64,000 nucleotides of DNA from Azospirillum ramasamyi (GTDB lineage Bacteria; Pseudomonadota; Alphaproteobacteria; Azospirillales; Azospirillaceae). This document shows, in pieces, positions 54,035 to 62,106 of the stretch (position 1 is its first letter; each line of letters begins with the position of its first letter). Under the pieces are notes generated by a model. The model made no database searches, was not told where the DNA came from, and saw only the letters and a list, made by a program, of their open reading frames with translations. The stretch is from the NCBI RefSeq assembly GCF_003233655.1, contig NZ_CP029829.1, positions 940,978 through 1,004,977 of the forward strand, written 5' to 3'. The translations under genes and the position numbers were made by a program.

Positions 54035-54898
54035 TCACAGGGCGTCGAGGGGGATCTTGAGGTAGCGTTTTCCGTTCCCTTCGGCCGGGGGCAACTGCCC
54101 GGCACGCACATTCACCTGGACCGAGGGCAGGATCAGCTTCGGCATGTCCAATGTCCGGTCGCGGGCCGTGCGGAGCGCCACGAACTCCTCCTCGCCGATA
54201 CCGTCCCGGACGTGGACATTGCGCGCCCGCTGTTCCGCGACCGTGCTCTCCCAGGCGTATTCGTCGCGTCCCGGAGCCTTGTAGTCATGGCCGGTGAAGA
54301 CCCGCGTTTCGGATGGCAGGGCGAGAATTCGCCGGATCGAGCGGAACAGGGCGTGGGCGTCGCCGCCCGGGAAGTCGCATCGCGCCGTGCCGTAGTCGGG
54401 CTGGAACAGGGTGTCGCCGACGAAGGCCGCGTCGCCGATCAGGTAGGTCATGTCCGCCGGGGTATGGCCGGGCGTGTGGATGGCCCGCGCCTCCAACCGG
54501 CCGATCCGGAACCGCTCGCCATCGGAGAACAGGTGGTCGAACTGCCGCCCGTCGGCCACGAAGCCGGGCTCCATGTTGAACAGGGCGCGGAACACCTTCT
54601 GGACCTCGCGGATATGTTCGCCGATGCCGATGCGGCCACCGACCTTTTCCTTCAGGTAGGGCGCCGCCGACAGGTGGTCGGCGTGGACATGCGTCTCCAG
54701 AATCCATTCCACGGCAAGGCTGCGCTCGCGTACGAGCGCGATCATGCGGTCGGCCGAGGCGGTCGCGGTGCGGCCGGACTTCGGGTCGAAGTCGAGCACG
54801 CTGTCGATCAGGGCAGCGGCGCGGGTGTCGGGATCGACGACGACATAGCTGACTGTGTTGGTCGCCTCGTCGAACAGCGGCAAGACGTCGGGCTTCAT
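54035..54898 (-). CDS. blh: Metallo-beta-lactamase-fold persulfide dioxygenase-like hydrolase (Blh)
   Basis: 287 residues. Metal motif THVHADH (His70, His72, Asp74, His75), then HTPGHTPADM, FVGDTLFQPDYGTARCDFPGG and VFTGHDYKAPGR, the pattern of Blh/ETHE1-like enzymes. These oxidise glutathione persulfide to sulfite and glutathione. The gene diverges from bigR across a 101-base AT-rich gap, the arrangement known for BigR control. A separate DUF442 sulfurtransferase lies convergent. Confidence 0.9.
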   Translation of the reverse strand: MKPDVLPLFDEATNTVSYVVVDPDTRAAALIDSVLDFDPKSGRTATASADRMIALVRERSLAVEWILETHVHADHLSAAPYLKEKVGGRIGIGEHIREVQKVFRALFNMEPGFVADGRQFDHLFSDGERFRIGRLEARAIHTPGHTPADMTYLIGDAAFVGDTLFQPDYGTARCDFPGGDAHALFRSIRRILALPSETRVFTGHDYKAPGRDEYAWESTVAEQRARNVHVRDGIGEEEFVALRTARDRTLDMPKLILPSVQVNVRAGQLPPAEGNGKRYLKIPLDAL

Positions 54899-54959
54899 GG
54901 AAACCTCCTGGTTGGTCTGACGGGACCGTTCCCTTTACCGCTTGAACAGGTGGCCCGGC

Positions 54960-54992
54960 TCAATATATCAATTAAGCCTAAATTAGAAAATG
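54960..54992. promoter_or_regulatory. Candidate BigR operator/promoter between blh and bigR
   Basis: The only markedly AT-rich part of the cassette: TCAATATATCAATTAAGCC followed by TAAATTAGAAAA. CAATTAAG and the complement of CTAAATTAG form an imperfect inverted repeat around GCC. It lies between the two divergent starts where BigR binds in characterised systems. Confidence 0.5.
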
Positions 54993-54999
54993 GTGAAAT

Positions 55000-55350
55000 A
55001 TGTCGAACACGTCGCACGACGCGCCGCCTAACGACCTGCCGATGGATCCAGCCGAGTTGGAAGCCCGCGCAACCGAGGCCGAGGCGTTCCTGCGCTCGTT
55101 TGCGAGCCGCCATCGCTTGATGATTCTGTGCTCGCTGCTCGAAGGCGAACTGCCGGTCGGCGAACTCGTCCGGCGTCTCGGTCTTTCGCAGTCCAACCTG
55201 TCCCAGCACCTGGCGAGGCTGCGCGAGGAAGGACTTGTTGCGACCCGCCGGGACGGCACGGCCATTTTCTACCGAATCGGCTCAGACCGGGTCCGCCCCG
55301 TCCTTGCCGAACTCTACCGCCTGTTCTGCGCCGATCCTCGCCCCGAGTGA
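55000..55350 (+). CDS. bigR: BigR/SqrR-like ArsR-family persulfide-sensing repressor
   Basis: 116 residues. Winged helix of the ArsR family: LRSFASRHRLMILCSLLEGE, then recognition helix LGLSQSNLSQHLARLREEGL and wing VATRRDGTAIFYRIG. Cys44 and Cys110 occupy the positions of the redox dithiol in BigR/SqrR, which react with persulfide to relieve repression. Flanked by the genes it should control: blh, two YeeE/YedE proteins and a TauE-like exporter. Confidence 0.9.
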   Translation: MSNTSHDAPPNDLPMDPAELEARATEAEAFLRSFASRHRLMILCSLLEGELPVGELVRRLGLSQSNLSQHLARLREEGLVATRRDGTAIFYRIGSDRVRPVLAELYRLFCADPRPE

Positions 55351-55376
55351 CGGCCCAATCCGGACCTTTGACACCC

Positions 55377-55802
55377 ATGGAAAACTTCACGCCTGCTTCG
55401 GCCGCCCTTGGCGGCCTTCTGATCGGATCCTCCGCGGCCCTCCTATGGGTCGCCAAAGGCCGGATCGCCGGGATTAGCGGCATTCTCGGCGGGCTCTTCG
55501 CCTTGCGGTCCGGCGACCTCGCCTGGCGCGCCGTCTTCCTGGCCGGCCTGATGGCGGCACCGCTGATCTACGGTGCGGTCGCCGGTGAACTGCCCGCCCC
55601 GACGGATGTCGGCAGTCCCGCCCTTCTGATCGCCGCAGGTCTGCTGGTCGGCTTCGGCACGCGCCTCGGCAGCGGCTGCACGAGCGGTCACGGCGTCTGC
55701 GGCTTGGCCCGGCTGTCGCTGCGCTCCCTGACTGCCACCGGCCTCTTCATGGCCAGCGCCGTCGTGACCGTCTTCGTCACCCGCCACCTGATCGGAGTTT
55801 GA
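55377..55802 (+). CDS. YeeE/YedE family membrane protein, first half-unit
   Basis: 141 residues from ATG 55377. About four transmembrane helices with the family signature GFGTRLGSGCTSGHGVCGLARLS containing two conserved cysteines. YeeE/YedE proteins carry thiosulfate or related sulfur species; in BigR operons two half-length proteins are encoded in tandem. Its TGA overlaps the likely coding start region of the second half-unit. Confidence 0.9.
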   Translation: MENFTPASAALGGLLIGSSAALLWVAKGRIAGISGILGGLFALRSGDLAWRAVFLAGLMAAPLIYGAVAGELPAPTDVGSPALLIAAGLLVGFGTRLGSGCTSGHGVCGLARLSLRSLTATGLFMASAVVTVFVTRHLIGV

Positions 55803-55807
55803 CCGTC

Positions 55808-56245
55808 ATGCCCGCCCTGCTTGTCGCCCTCGCATCCGGCCTGCTGTTCGGCCTGGGCCTGACGGTGTCCTCCATGATCGACCCGGCCAAGGTGCTGGAC
55901 TTCCTCGATGTGGCGGGCTCCTGGGATCCGAGCCTCGCCTTTGTGATGGCCGCGGCAATTCCCGTTGCGGCGATCGGCTACACCGTCGCACGCCGACGCG
56001 GGAGGCCGCTGGTCGCCCCCGCCTTCCAGGGCCCGACCGCGACGGCCGTTGATCGTCGGCTGGTGGCGGGAGCCATCCTGTTCGGCGTCGGCTGGGGGTT
56101 GGTCGGCTACTGCCCCGGCCCGGCGCTCGCCGCGCTCAGTTTGGGAACTTCCGGAGCGTGGCTGTTCGTGGCCGCCATGCTGGTTGGAATCGGCGCCCAT
56201 GATCTGATGCAGGCCGTCCGCATGCGCCGCGTCACCGCCGCGTGA
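55808..56245 (+). CDS. YeeE/YedE family membrane protein, second half-unit
   Basis: 145 residues from ATG 55808; TTG 55799 overlapping the previous stop is possible. About four transmembrane helices. Signatures are FGLGLTVSSMIDPAKVLDFLD and GVGWGLVGYCPGPALAAL with the conserved cysteine. It pairs with the preceding half-unit to form the sulfur-compound channel. TSUP family exporter follows after 16 bases. Confidence 0.9.
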   Translation: MPALLVALASGLLFGLGLTVSSMIDPAKVLDFLDVAGSWDPSLAFVMAAAIPVAAIGYTVARRRGRPLVAPAFQGPTATAVDRRLVAGAILFGVGWGLVGYCPGPALAALSLGTSGAWLFVAAMLVGIGAHDLMQAVRMRRVTAA

Positions 56246-56261
56246 CCTGGCCCAGACGGGA

Positions 56262-57047
56262 ATGATTCCGATGTTCGAGTTTCTCACGGTCCTGTCCGGA
56301 TCGCTGGTCGGCTTTTCCCTCGGGCTGATCGGGGGCGGCGGATCGATCCTGGCCGTGCCGCTGCTGCTCTACGTCGTGGGCGTGTCGGACCCGCACGCCG
56401 CCATCGGCACCAGCGCCCTGGCGGTCGCCGCGAACGCCTTCGCCAACCTGGCCCAGCACGCCCGGGCCGGGACGGTGAAGTGGCCGTGTGCGGCGACCTT
56501 CGCCGCGTCCGGGGTGGTCGGTGCGCTGGTCGGCTCGACGATCGGCAAGGCGGTCAACGGCGAGAGCCTGCTGTTCCTGTTCGCGCTGGTGATGATCGTC
56601 GTCGGCGTTTCCATGCTGAGGAAGCGCGGGAGCGAGGGCGACCCCGATGTGCATATCGACAAGACCATCGCCGCGCGGCTTGTCGTCATCGGTTTCCTGA
56701 CCGGCGCGGTGTCGGGCTTTTTCGGGATCGGCGGCGGCTTCCTGATCGTCCCCGGCCTCCTGCTCGGCAGCGGCATGGCCATGCTCAACGCGATCGGCTC
56801 TTCGCTGTTCTCGGTCGGCGCCTTCGGCTTGACCACGGCGGCAAACTACGCGCTTTCGGGGCTGGTCGACTGGACGGTGGCGGCGCTGTTCATCGCCGGC
56901 GGCGTGGTCGGCGGATTCGCGGGCATGAAGGCCGCGGTGCGATTGTCCACACGCAAGGGCGCTTTGACCAACATCTTCGCCGGAGTGCTGTTCGCTGTGG
57001 CGGCCTACATGCTGTATCGCAACGCCGGCGCCCTCGGCCTGTTCTGA
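56262..57047 (+). CDS. TauE/SafE (TSUP) family sulfite/organosulfonate exporter
   Basis: 261 residues, start MIPMFEFLTV (ATG 56271 also possible). Eight or so helices with the duplicated TSUP motif: GLIGGGGSILAVPLLLYVVG in the first half and FFGIGGGFLIVPGLLLGSGM in the second, with the TSALAVAANAF segment. It probably exports sulfite formed by the persulfide dioxygenase. Last gene of the sulfide cassette; the following 256 bases hold no gene. Confidence 0.9.
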   Translation: MIPMFEFLTVLSGSLVGFSLGLIGGGGSILAVPLLLYVVGVSDPHAAIGTSALAVAANAFANLAQHARAGTVKWPCAATFAASGVVGALVGSTIGKAVNGESLLFLFALVMIVVGVSMLRKRGSEGDPDVHIDKTIAARLVVIGFLTGAVSGFFGIGGGFLIVPGLLLGSGMAMLNAIGSSLFSVGAFGLTTAANYALSGLVDWTVAALFIAGGVVGGFAGMKAAVRLSTRKGALTNIFAGVLFAVAAYMLYRNAGALGLF

Positions 57048-57259
57048 TCCGATCCAACGTGATCGTCAGCAGTCGAGGGTTCGGTCGGAAGAAAAGCACG
57101 GCGTATGGACCGTTCAGGAGGGGAAGTCGCTCCCCCTCCATTACGATCATGCGGACCGGAAGCCGTGCCATTCTTTACCGGATTTCCCGGCAGGAAGCTC
57201 ACAGGCGGAAAGAAACCATAGCCGGTGAACCGCGAAACCGGGAAGTCGTAGTGAACGCA

Positions 57260-57281
57260 AAGGCTTCAGGCAGGAAGCCTT
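57260..57281 (-). terminator. Hairpin downstream of ssb
   Basis: An 8-bp perfect stem AAGGCTTC / GAAGCCTT with a six-base loop lies 23 bases past the ssb stop on the minus strand, followed by TGCGTT. T content is weak. The rest of 57048-57259 shows no gene. Confidence 0.5.
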
Positions 57282-57303
57282 GCACGACCGTCTTGGGCCG
57301 TTC

Positions 57304-57804
57304 TCAGAAGGGGATTTCGTCGTCGAGATCCTCGTGACGGGGCGGAGCGCCGCCGCCGCTGCGGCCGCCCGACGAACCACCGCCGTAATTGCCCCCGCCG
57401 CTGCCACCACCATAGCCGCCGCCGCCGCCGCTGCCGCCGCCACGCGATTCGTAGCCGCCACCGCCGCCGCCATAGCTGCCGCCGCCACCCTCTTCACGGG
57501 CGCCGCCGGTGAAGTCGATCTCGGCCACGCGGACCGACAGGCCGGCGCCGCGGGTGCCGTCGCGCTTCTCATACTCGCGCAGCGTCACTTCGCCCGACAC
57601 GACGACGCTCTTGCCCTTGGTCAGGTGCGGAGCGAGCGACTCGGCGCGGCGGCCCCAGATGGAGCAATCGACCCACTGTGTCGTCTTGCGATCGCCGAAG
57701 CCGACGTCGTTGGCGACGCGGAAGCCCAGCACCTTCTCGCCGCTCTGGGTCGTGCGCAATTCGCCGTCCGCGCCCAGGCGTCCCGTAAACGTCCAAACAT
57801 TCAT
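57304..57804 (-). CDS. ssb: Single-stranded DNA-binding protein
   Basis: 166 residues with AGGAG ten bases before ATG 57804. OB-fold about residues 1-105: NVWTFTGRLGADGELR, FRVANDVGFGDRKTTQWVDC, GEVTLREYEKRDGTRGAGLS. A Gly/Ser/Tyr-rich linker is made of GGGSYGGG-type repeats, and the acidic tip DLDDEIPF recruits partner proteins. It binds single-stranded DNA in replication and repair. The first residues (MNVWTFTGRLG rather than MAGSVNKVILVGNLG) suggest it may be a second SSB paralogue. A LexA box identical to that of uvrA lies 229 bases upstream. Confidence 0.93.
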   Translation of the reverse strand: MNVWTFTGRLGADGELRTTQSGEKVLGFRVANDVGFGDRKTTQWVDCSIWGRRAESLAPHLTKGKSVVVSGEVTLREYEKRDGTRGAGLSVRVAEIDFTGGAREEGGGGSYGGGGGGYESRGGGSGGGGGYGGGSGGGNYGGGSSGGRSGGGAPPRHEDLDDEIPF

Positions 57805-58032
57805 CGCTCGTTGCTCCTAAGCGCGAGTGTCCCAGCATCCATGCCGACCCATCAGGATGCCCGGCGGAGGCATCCAGATGCCGAGGGTTCCCATTCGCAG
57901 GGCCGGCTGTTCAATGGCGACCATCCCCCCGGTCCCGCGCAACGAAGCACGAGGGACCGACGCCGGTCAACCGCCGTCGGAAATGCCCCGGCTATCTCCG
58001 GACAGGCGCACTCGCCCTGCCGTCCCGGACCA

Positions 58033-58047
58033 GAACACTCCATGAAC
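58033..58047 (-). promoter_or_regulatory. LexA (SOS) box upstream of ssb, identical to the uvrA box
   Basis: GAAC-ACTCCAT-GAAC on the plus strand, the exact 15 bases found over the uvrA start, in opposite orientation. The identity continues as AGAACACTCCATGAACAA (18 bases), so an ATG with codons for Met-Asn-Lys-Tyr, the first four of UvrA, follows on the plus strand and then diverges. The remaining 304 bases between ssb and the response regulator show no gene. Confidence 0.75.
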
Positions 58048-58108
58048 AAATATAGCAGAGCAGCAGGCGCCGGAAAACCGTTTCCTTCGAGGTGGCGCCG
58101 GTATCCGG

Positions 58109-58537
58109 TCAGCGCAGACGCCGCGCCGCCAGATCGAGCGCCACTTTCAACTGGGCATGGGAGAAAGGCTTGTGGACGACGCCGAGCGGATAGGTCTCGG
58201 TGATGCGGGCCATGGTGCCGTGGTCGCTGTTGCCGGACAGGAAGATGCAGCGCAGGCCATGGTCCTGTTTCAGCCGCCGGGCCGCCGCGATGCCGTCGCC
58301 GCCGCCGAGCCGGACATCGAGCAGCGCCAGATCCGGCCGTTCGCGCAGTGCGAGTTCTGCGGCCTCCGCCTCGGTCCGAGCCATGCCGCACAGGGTGTGG
58401 CCAAGGTCGCTGACCACCGCCGCCAGAGCATCGGCGGCGGCCATGTCATGCTCCACCACCATCACGCGCAACGGCTGGCCGGGTGCGCGGGTGCGGTAGG
58501 TCGACTGCGGTTTGGCGATGGTGTCGATCCTGAGCAT
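58109..58537 (-). CDS. Single-domain response regulator (receiver only)
   Basis: 142 residues from ATG 58537, eight bases after GGAGG. A receiver domain is preceded by a 20-residue N-terminal tail. Acidic pocket Glu29/Asp31 (VMVVEHD), phosphoacceptor Asp74 (LALLDVRLGGGDG), Ser101 (FLSGNS) and Lys123 (VHKPFS) are all in place. No output domain. The cognate kinase is not in the window. A perfect 22-base palindrome lies 46 bases upstream of the start. Confidence 0.9.
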   Translation of the reverse strand: MLRIDTIAKPQSTYRTRAPGQPLRVMVVEHDMAAADALAAVVSDLGHTLCGMARTEAEAAELALRERPDLALLDVRLGGGDGIAAARRLKQDHGLRCIFLSGNSDHGTMARITETYPLGVVHKPFSHAQLKVALDLAARRLR

Positions 58538-58583
58538 GCGACCGACCTCCGGATCCGTGGCGTTGAGCAATAAGCGGCGAATT

Positions 58584-58605
58584 TTGGTAAAATTATGTTT
58601 ACCAA
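58584..58605. promoter_or_regulatory. Perfect palindrome upstream of the response regulator
   Basis: TTGGTAAA-ATTATG-TTTACCAA: two 8-base arms, complementary without mismatch, six-base spacer. AT-rich in a GC-rich genome and 46 bases before the start codon, it looks like a dimeric regulator site. The spacer reads CATAAT on the regulator strand and could be the -10 element. Confidence 0.6.
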
Positions 58606-58735
58606 TAGGCCGTTTGTACTACAACACCCCGAATTTGCAAGATCAATCGTTCAGAATCCGACCTTTTTCGCCAATGGGTGCAGAAACGCATCACCTCGAG
58701 TCGGTGAGCCTTGGGCGGCGATGCCAAGGAGATGG

Positions 58736-59515
58736 TCAGCGTCCTGCCGGGCCGAGCCAGTCGATGCCGCCGGACGGGCGCGGCCTGCCGGTTCCGGCAC
58801 TGCGCGCCGCATTCGCCCTTGACGGCAGCGGCGGCGGAGCCGGTTCGCCGGCGAGCCATGCGGCCGGGGTGTCGGCCGGTGGGATGGGCGCCGCGGATGA
58901 AACTGCCGGCGGCGGTGTGGACGGGTCCGCTGCCGGTCGGAATGGCTCGACCATTGGCGCCGGCGCGGTCGGTGCCGCCAACGCCCTTTGAGACGGCCGG
59001 GCCGGCAGATCGGTCAGCCGATCCGGCGGTGGTGCGGCCGGCCGGTCGGCTGGCGGAACGGAGTCCATTGGCTGGGGCCGGGCCGGCGGCGTTTCCTCAT
59101 CCCATGCCTCATCCCACTCCTCGTCCCAGGCGGGCGGCGACGTGGACGGGCGCAGGCGTGGCGCCTCTGCGGCCCCGAGCCAGGAGGGGCGTTCATCGTC
59201 GGCCAGCGGGCCGGTGCGGGTGTTGAGCTGCCGCGCCTGCTCGCGGATCTCCAGCAAGGTGGTCACCGCGAGTTGCAGCAGCGGGGCCAGGACCATGGGA
59301 TCGGCCATTTCCTCCGCGCTCAGGGCGGCAAACCGGTCGCGGACATTCTCGACGGCCTGTTCCACACCGTCACGCAACGCGCCCGCCTCATGGGCCAGCC
59401 TTTCCAGATCTTCGCGCAACGCCGAGATCTCGCAGGCCTGCCGCAGCTCGTGGAAACCGATTCCCGCCCCCAGTGCGGGGCGCCGGTTCCGTGATGAACC
59501 AAAATCGTGAGGCAT
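58736..59515 (-). CDS. Hypothetical acidic/proline-rich protein with helical N-terminus
   Basis: 259 residues from ATG 59515 (MPHDFGSSRNRRPALG). The N-terminal third is a predicted coiled-coil region (ELRQACEISALREDLERLAH, DGVEQAVENVRDRFAAL). Next come a short triple repeat WDEEWDEAWDEE and then about 130 residues rich in Pro, Ala, Asp. The C-terminus is a distinct GGIDWLGPAGR. No family recognised; no signal peptide or transmembrane helix in this version. It is divergent from the HTH-ATPase fusion gene across 362 bases. Confidence 0.6.
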   Translation of the reverse strand: MPHDFGSSRNRRPALGAGIGFHELRQACEISALREDLERLAHEAGALRDGVEQAVENVRDRFAALSAEEMADPMVLAPLLQLAVTTLLEIREQARQLNTRTGPLADDERPSWLGAAEAPRLRPSTSPPAWDEEWDEAWDEETPPARPQPMDSVPPADRPAAPPPDRLTDLPARPSQRALAAPTAPAPMVEPFRPAADPSTPPPAVSSAAPIPPADTPAAWLAGEPAPPPLPSRANAARSAGTGRPRPSGGIDWLGPAGR

Positions 59516-59629
59516 CCTGCCCAACCCCGGTTCCAAGCCCAGCCCAGTGACAACACACGCCGCGACGAAAACAGCCGGACGCCCGTACTGCAAACCGCGC
59601 AACCGGACGGCGGTTCCGAAAGCCGTGCT

Positions 59630-59655
59630 TCCAACTGCCGCTGTTCCAACTGCCT
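59630..59655 (+). repeat. 11-base direct repeat in the intergenic region
   Basis: TTCCAACTGCC occurs twice at 15-base spacing (59630-59640, 59645-59655). It lies in the gap between the hypothetical gene and the ATPase gene and may be a regulator site. No other content was recognised in 59516-59764. Confidence 0.4.
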
Positions 59656-59764
59656 AACGTCATGGCGCGGTCCGCCGAGCGTCGGCGAAGTTGCCGCAAC
59701 GTCACGGCCGGCGCCTCATGGCGGAGAGCGATGTTTAGCGCCGTTGATGTCGTTTGGAAACCGT

Positions 59765-59793
59765 TTGCGCGTGATGGCCGCTTGTACTATTTT
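59765..59793 (+). promoter_or_regulatory. Candidate promoter of the HTH-ATPase fusion gene
   Basis: TTGCGC and TATTTT separated by 17 bases, 85 bases before the GTG start at 59878. The only clear sigma-70-like pair in the 362-base intergenic region. Confidence 0.35.
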
Positions 59794-59877
59794 TTCGGCC
59801 CCAGGGGAATGGATTCCTTGTGATCCAACGTCCAGGCGGCTCCCCGCCGCCATTTCATCTTGCCGGAATCCCATAAG

Positions 59878-61467
59878 GTGTCGATCGATCGCTCGGAACT
59901 TGAACGGCTCCTTGCCGATCGCCCGGCTGGCAACCGCAGCGCCATGCAGGCGGTGCGCGAAAGCTATGCCGATATCGGGCTGATGCGCGAACGCGGCCTG
60001 TCCTGGGCCGAAATCTCCGACCTGCTGGCGAAGCTGGGCATCACCGCCCGCGACAGCCAGCCGATTTCGCCGGTAACCCTGCGTTCGGCCTTCTTCCTGG
60101 TCGGGAACGAGGGGCGCGGCGAGGCGGCCGGCGACGATGGCGCTGCCGCCGCGGCAATGCCGGCCGAAACGCTTGCCGCCGTCCACGAGGCCGCCCTGTC
60201 GGCCGGGCTGAAGGGCGAGGACGAAGAGTCCGAAGAGGCTGCCGAAACCGCCGAGGCTGCCGACTCCGATCATGCCGACGAGGCCGCGGCGTCCGTTGAC
60301 GCTGCTCCCGTCCAGGAGCCGGATGAGGAACCTGAAGACGAGCCGGCATCGGCTGACTCCGCCTCCGAACCCTCCTCCGAACCCCCCGCCCCTGCCCCGA
60401 GCCTGTTTGCTCCGGCGGCGGAGGCCGAGGATCAACCGGCGGCGGAAGCCGGCGCCCCGGAACCGGAAGCCGCTTCAGAGAACGAGGCGGAAGAGGCTCC
60501 GGCCCCCGAACCGATTCCCGAACCGGTGTCCGAGCCGATACCGGAACCAATACCCGAGCCGGCCCCGCGGCCGGCTCCCCAACCGACGTCCACGGCGGCC
60601 GCGCAGAACACCGGCACCCTGATGTCCCCCCCGATGCTTCAAGACGACTCAACAAACGTACACTGGAAAGGCGATCGCATGCTGGGCACGATCTTCGTCC
60701 TCAATGACCGCGGCGGCGTCGGCAAGACGCTGCTGTCCCATCACCTGATGGCGACCGCCATGCTGGAAGGCCTGCAGCTGAAGGTCGTCGAGTACGAGGT
60801 GAACGAGCGACTCGCCCGCCTGTTCGGCCCGGACGTGGTCGAACACCGCCGCATCACCCAGGACTTCATGAACATGATGGGGTCGGGCGACGGCTTCTAC
60901 GAGTTCTGGGATCTGATCGGGCCGGAGTTGCAGCGCGGCGGCCGCCTGTATGATTTCGGCGGCAACATCTCGCAGTGGTTCTTCAACTGGGCCGAGGTGT
61001 CGGGCTTCGACTACTATGTCGGCGACGGCGAGCGGCTGACCTTCATGGTCCCGGTGACCGTCGATCTCGCCTCGCTGTCCACCGGCATGACCACGCTGGA
61101 GCGGGTGGCGACCATCGCACCCAAGGCCAAGCGCGTCCTGGTGGAGAACGGCTTCTCCGGCCCCTTCTCGCAGCTGGAGGACAGCCAGTACGCCCGCCGC
61201 AAGGCGGAGATGGTGGAGCGCGAGGGGCTGCAGGTGATCTCCATGTCGCCCTGCGCCGCACCCGCCTGGGCGCGCCTGACCGGCCACCGGCTGGATCAGG
61301 TGGCGACGATGACCCGCGAGGATCTGGTGAAGCTGGGCATGACCCCGCCCGTCGCCTCGCGGTCGCTGATCATCATCCATGAATGGCTGCGCAACATGCG
61401 TCTGGCGCTGTCGCCCTACCTGCACGACGCCTTCCGCCAGACCCCGGCGACCGCCAAGGCGCGCTGA
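59878..61467 (+). CDS. N-terminal HTH-like domain fused through an acidic Pro-rich linker to a ParA/MinD-like ATPase
   Basis: 529 residues from GTG 59878; TTG 59860 is an alternative. Residues 1-70 are helical and HTH-like (QAVRESYADIGLMRERGLSW, AEISDLLAKLGI, TLRSAFFLVG), similar to plasmid TraK-type sequences. Residues about 75-260 are Glu/Ala/Pro-rich with tandem EPIPEP units. The ATPase starts at Met268: TIFVLNDRGGVGKTLLSHHL. Its deviant Walker A has Arg278 where ParA/MinD proteins have the signature lysine. YDFGGNISQWF follows and the helical C-terminal half is complete. The partner and cargo are unknown. A strong terminator ends the gene; two coiled-coil membrane proteins lie convergent. 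Confidence 0.8.
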   Translation: MSIDRSELERLLADRPAGNRSAMQAVRESYADIGLMRERGLSWAEISDLLAKLGITARDSQPISPVTLRSAFFLVGNEGRGEAAGDDGAAAAAMPAETLAAVHEAALSAGLKGEDEESEEAAETAEAADSDHADEAAASVDAAPVQEPDEEPEDEPASADSASEPSSEPPAPAPSLFAPAAEAEDQPAAEAGAPEPEAASENEAEEAPAPEPIPEPVSEPIPEPIPEPAPRPAPQPTSTAAAQNTGTLMSPPMLQDDSTNVHWKGDRMLGTIFVLNDRGGVGKTLLSHHLMATAMLEGLQLKVVEYEVNERLARLFGPDVVEHRRITQDFMNMMGSGDGFYEFWDLIGPELQRGGRLYDFGGNISQWFFNWAEVSGFDYYVGDGERLTFMVPVTVDLASLSTGMTTLERVATIAPKAKRVLVENGFSGPFSQLEDSQYARRKAEMVEREGLQVISMSPCAAPAWARLTGHRLDQVATMTREDLVKLGMTPPVASRSLIIIHEWLRNMRLALSPYLHDAFRQTPATAKAR

Positions 61468-61494
61468 GCCTTCCGGCCGAACCGTCCGCTCTCC

Positions 61495-61533
61495 AAGGCC
61501 CTTCTTCCCCCGCGGGAGAAGGGCTTTCTCTTT
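61495..61533 (+). terminator. Rho-independent terminator of the HTH-ATPase gene
   Basis: AAGGCCCTTCT-TCCC-CCGC-GGG-AGAAGGGCTT folds into a long stem with a small mismatch and is followed by TCTCTTT. It sits between convergent genes and may serve both directions. Confidence 0.8.
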
Positions 61534-61548
61534 GCCGACCCGCTCCGG

Positions 61549-62106
61549 TCAGGCCGCCGCGTTGCGGGCGGCGCTTGCGCTGTAGAGGTCTTCCTTTGCC
61601 GCCGCCACCGACTTCACCTGATAGCCCGGCCTTGCGCTGAACCGCCGGCTGGCACGTTCGGCCGCCTCGCGCTCCGACTCCGCCCAGACCAGATACTCGC
61701 GCCCGCGTGCCCATTCGACGGCCAGCGGGTGGGCGGCGTCGATCTCGCCGATCTGCTGGTTCACCATGGTGACCAGCCATTCCCTGTCGCCGGGGTTGCG
61801 GCGGTCGGTCAGGATCAGGATCTGCGGGCGGCGGCGGTTCTGCGCCTCGGTCAGGCGGTGCTGCATCTCGACCTGCTTCCTGCGCAGTTCCACCATCTCG
61901 CGGACCAAATCCTCGATCTCGCCATGGAGGTTCTCCTCCTCGCGGTGCAGGCGGTGGATGGTCGCGTCCAGCTTGTCCAGCGTGTTGCGGACGCCGCGGA
62001 CCCGCTGCCGGGCCTGCGACACCCGCTGTTCGACCGAAAGCAGCACGTTGCCGAGCCATGCGCCGATGGCGATGATGCCCAGGATGATGAGGAAGTTGAT
62101 CATCAT
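61549..62106 (-). CDS. Membrane-anchored coiled-coil protein, tandem paralogue B
   Basis: 185 residues from ATG 62106, overlapping the stop of the upstream paralogue (ATGA). One N-terminal transmembrane helix (about 3-22, INFLIILGIIAIGAWLGNVL) leads into a coiled coil of about 60 residues (TLDKLDATIHRLHREEENLH, EIEDLVREMVELRRKQVEMQ). A globular end contains VEWARGREYLVWAESEREAA. That last part aligns by eye with the end of the upstream gene product. Function unknown; no family recognised. It is convergent with the ATPase fusion gene, 15 bases from its terminator. Confidence 0.72.
   Translation of the reverse strand: MMINFLIILGIIAIGAWLGNVLLSVEQRVSQARQRVRGVRNTLDKLDATIHRLHREEENLHGEIEDLVREMVELRRKQVEMQHRLTEAQNRRRPQILILTDRRNPGDREWLVTMVNQQIGEIDAAHPLAVEWARGREYLVWAESEREAAERASRRFSARPGYQVKSVAAAKEDLYSASAARNAAA

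Noticed and set aside
57048..57303. Possible repeat of the tRNA-Gln 3' end as an island attachment site
   Set aside because: I looked for TTCGAATCCTGCCGCCCC-like sequence near the far end of the sulfide cassette and found none.
57304..57804. Glycine-codon repeats in ssb as a mobile or regulatory repeat
   Set aside because: They encode the ordinary Gly-rich SSB linker and stay in frame.
57805..58108. Plus-strand ORF starting MNKYSRAAGAGK at 58042 as a gene
   Set aside because: Only the first four codons match UvrA and the rest is antisense to the response regulator; it is better read as a relic of the uvrA start beside the LexA box.
60470..60600. EPIPEP tandem codon repeats as a CRISPR or DNA repeat element
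   Set aside because: The repeats are short, in frame and protein-level (Pro-Glu linker); no spacers or palindromic repeats of CRISPR type exist anywhere in the window.
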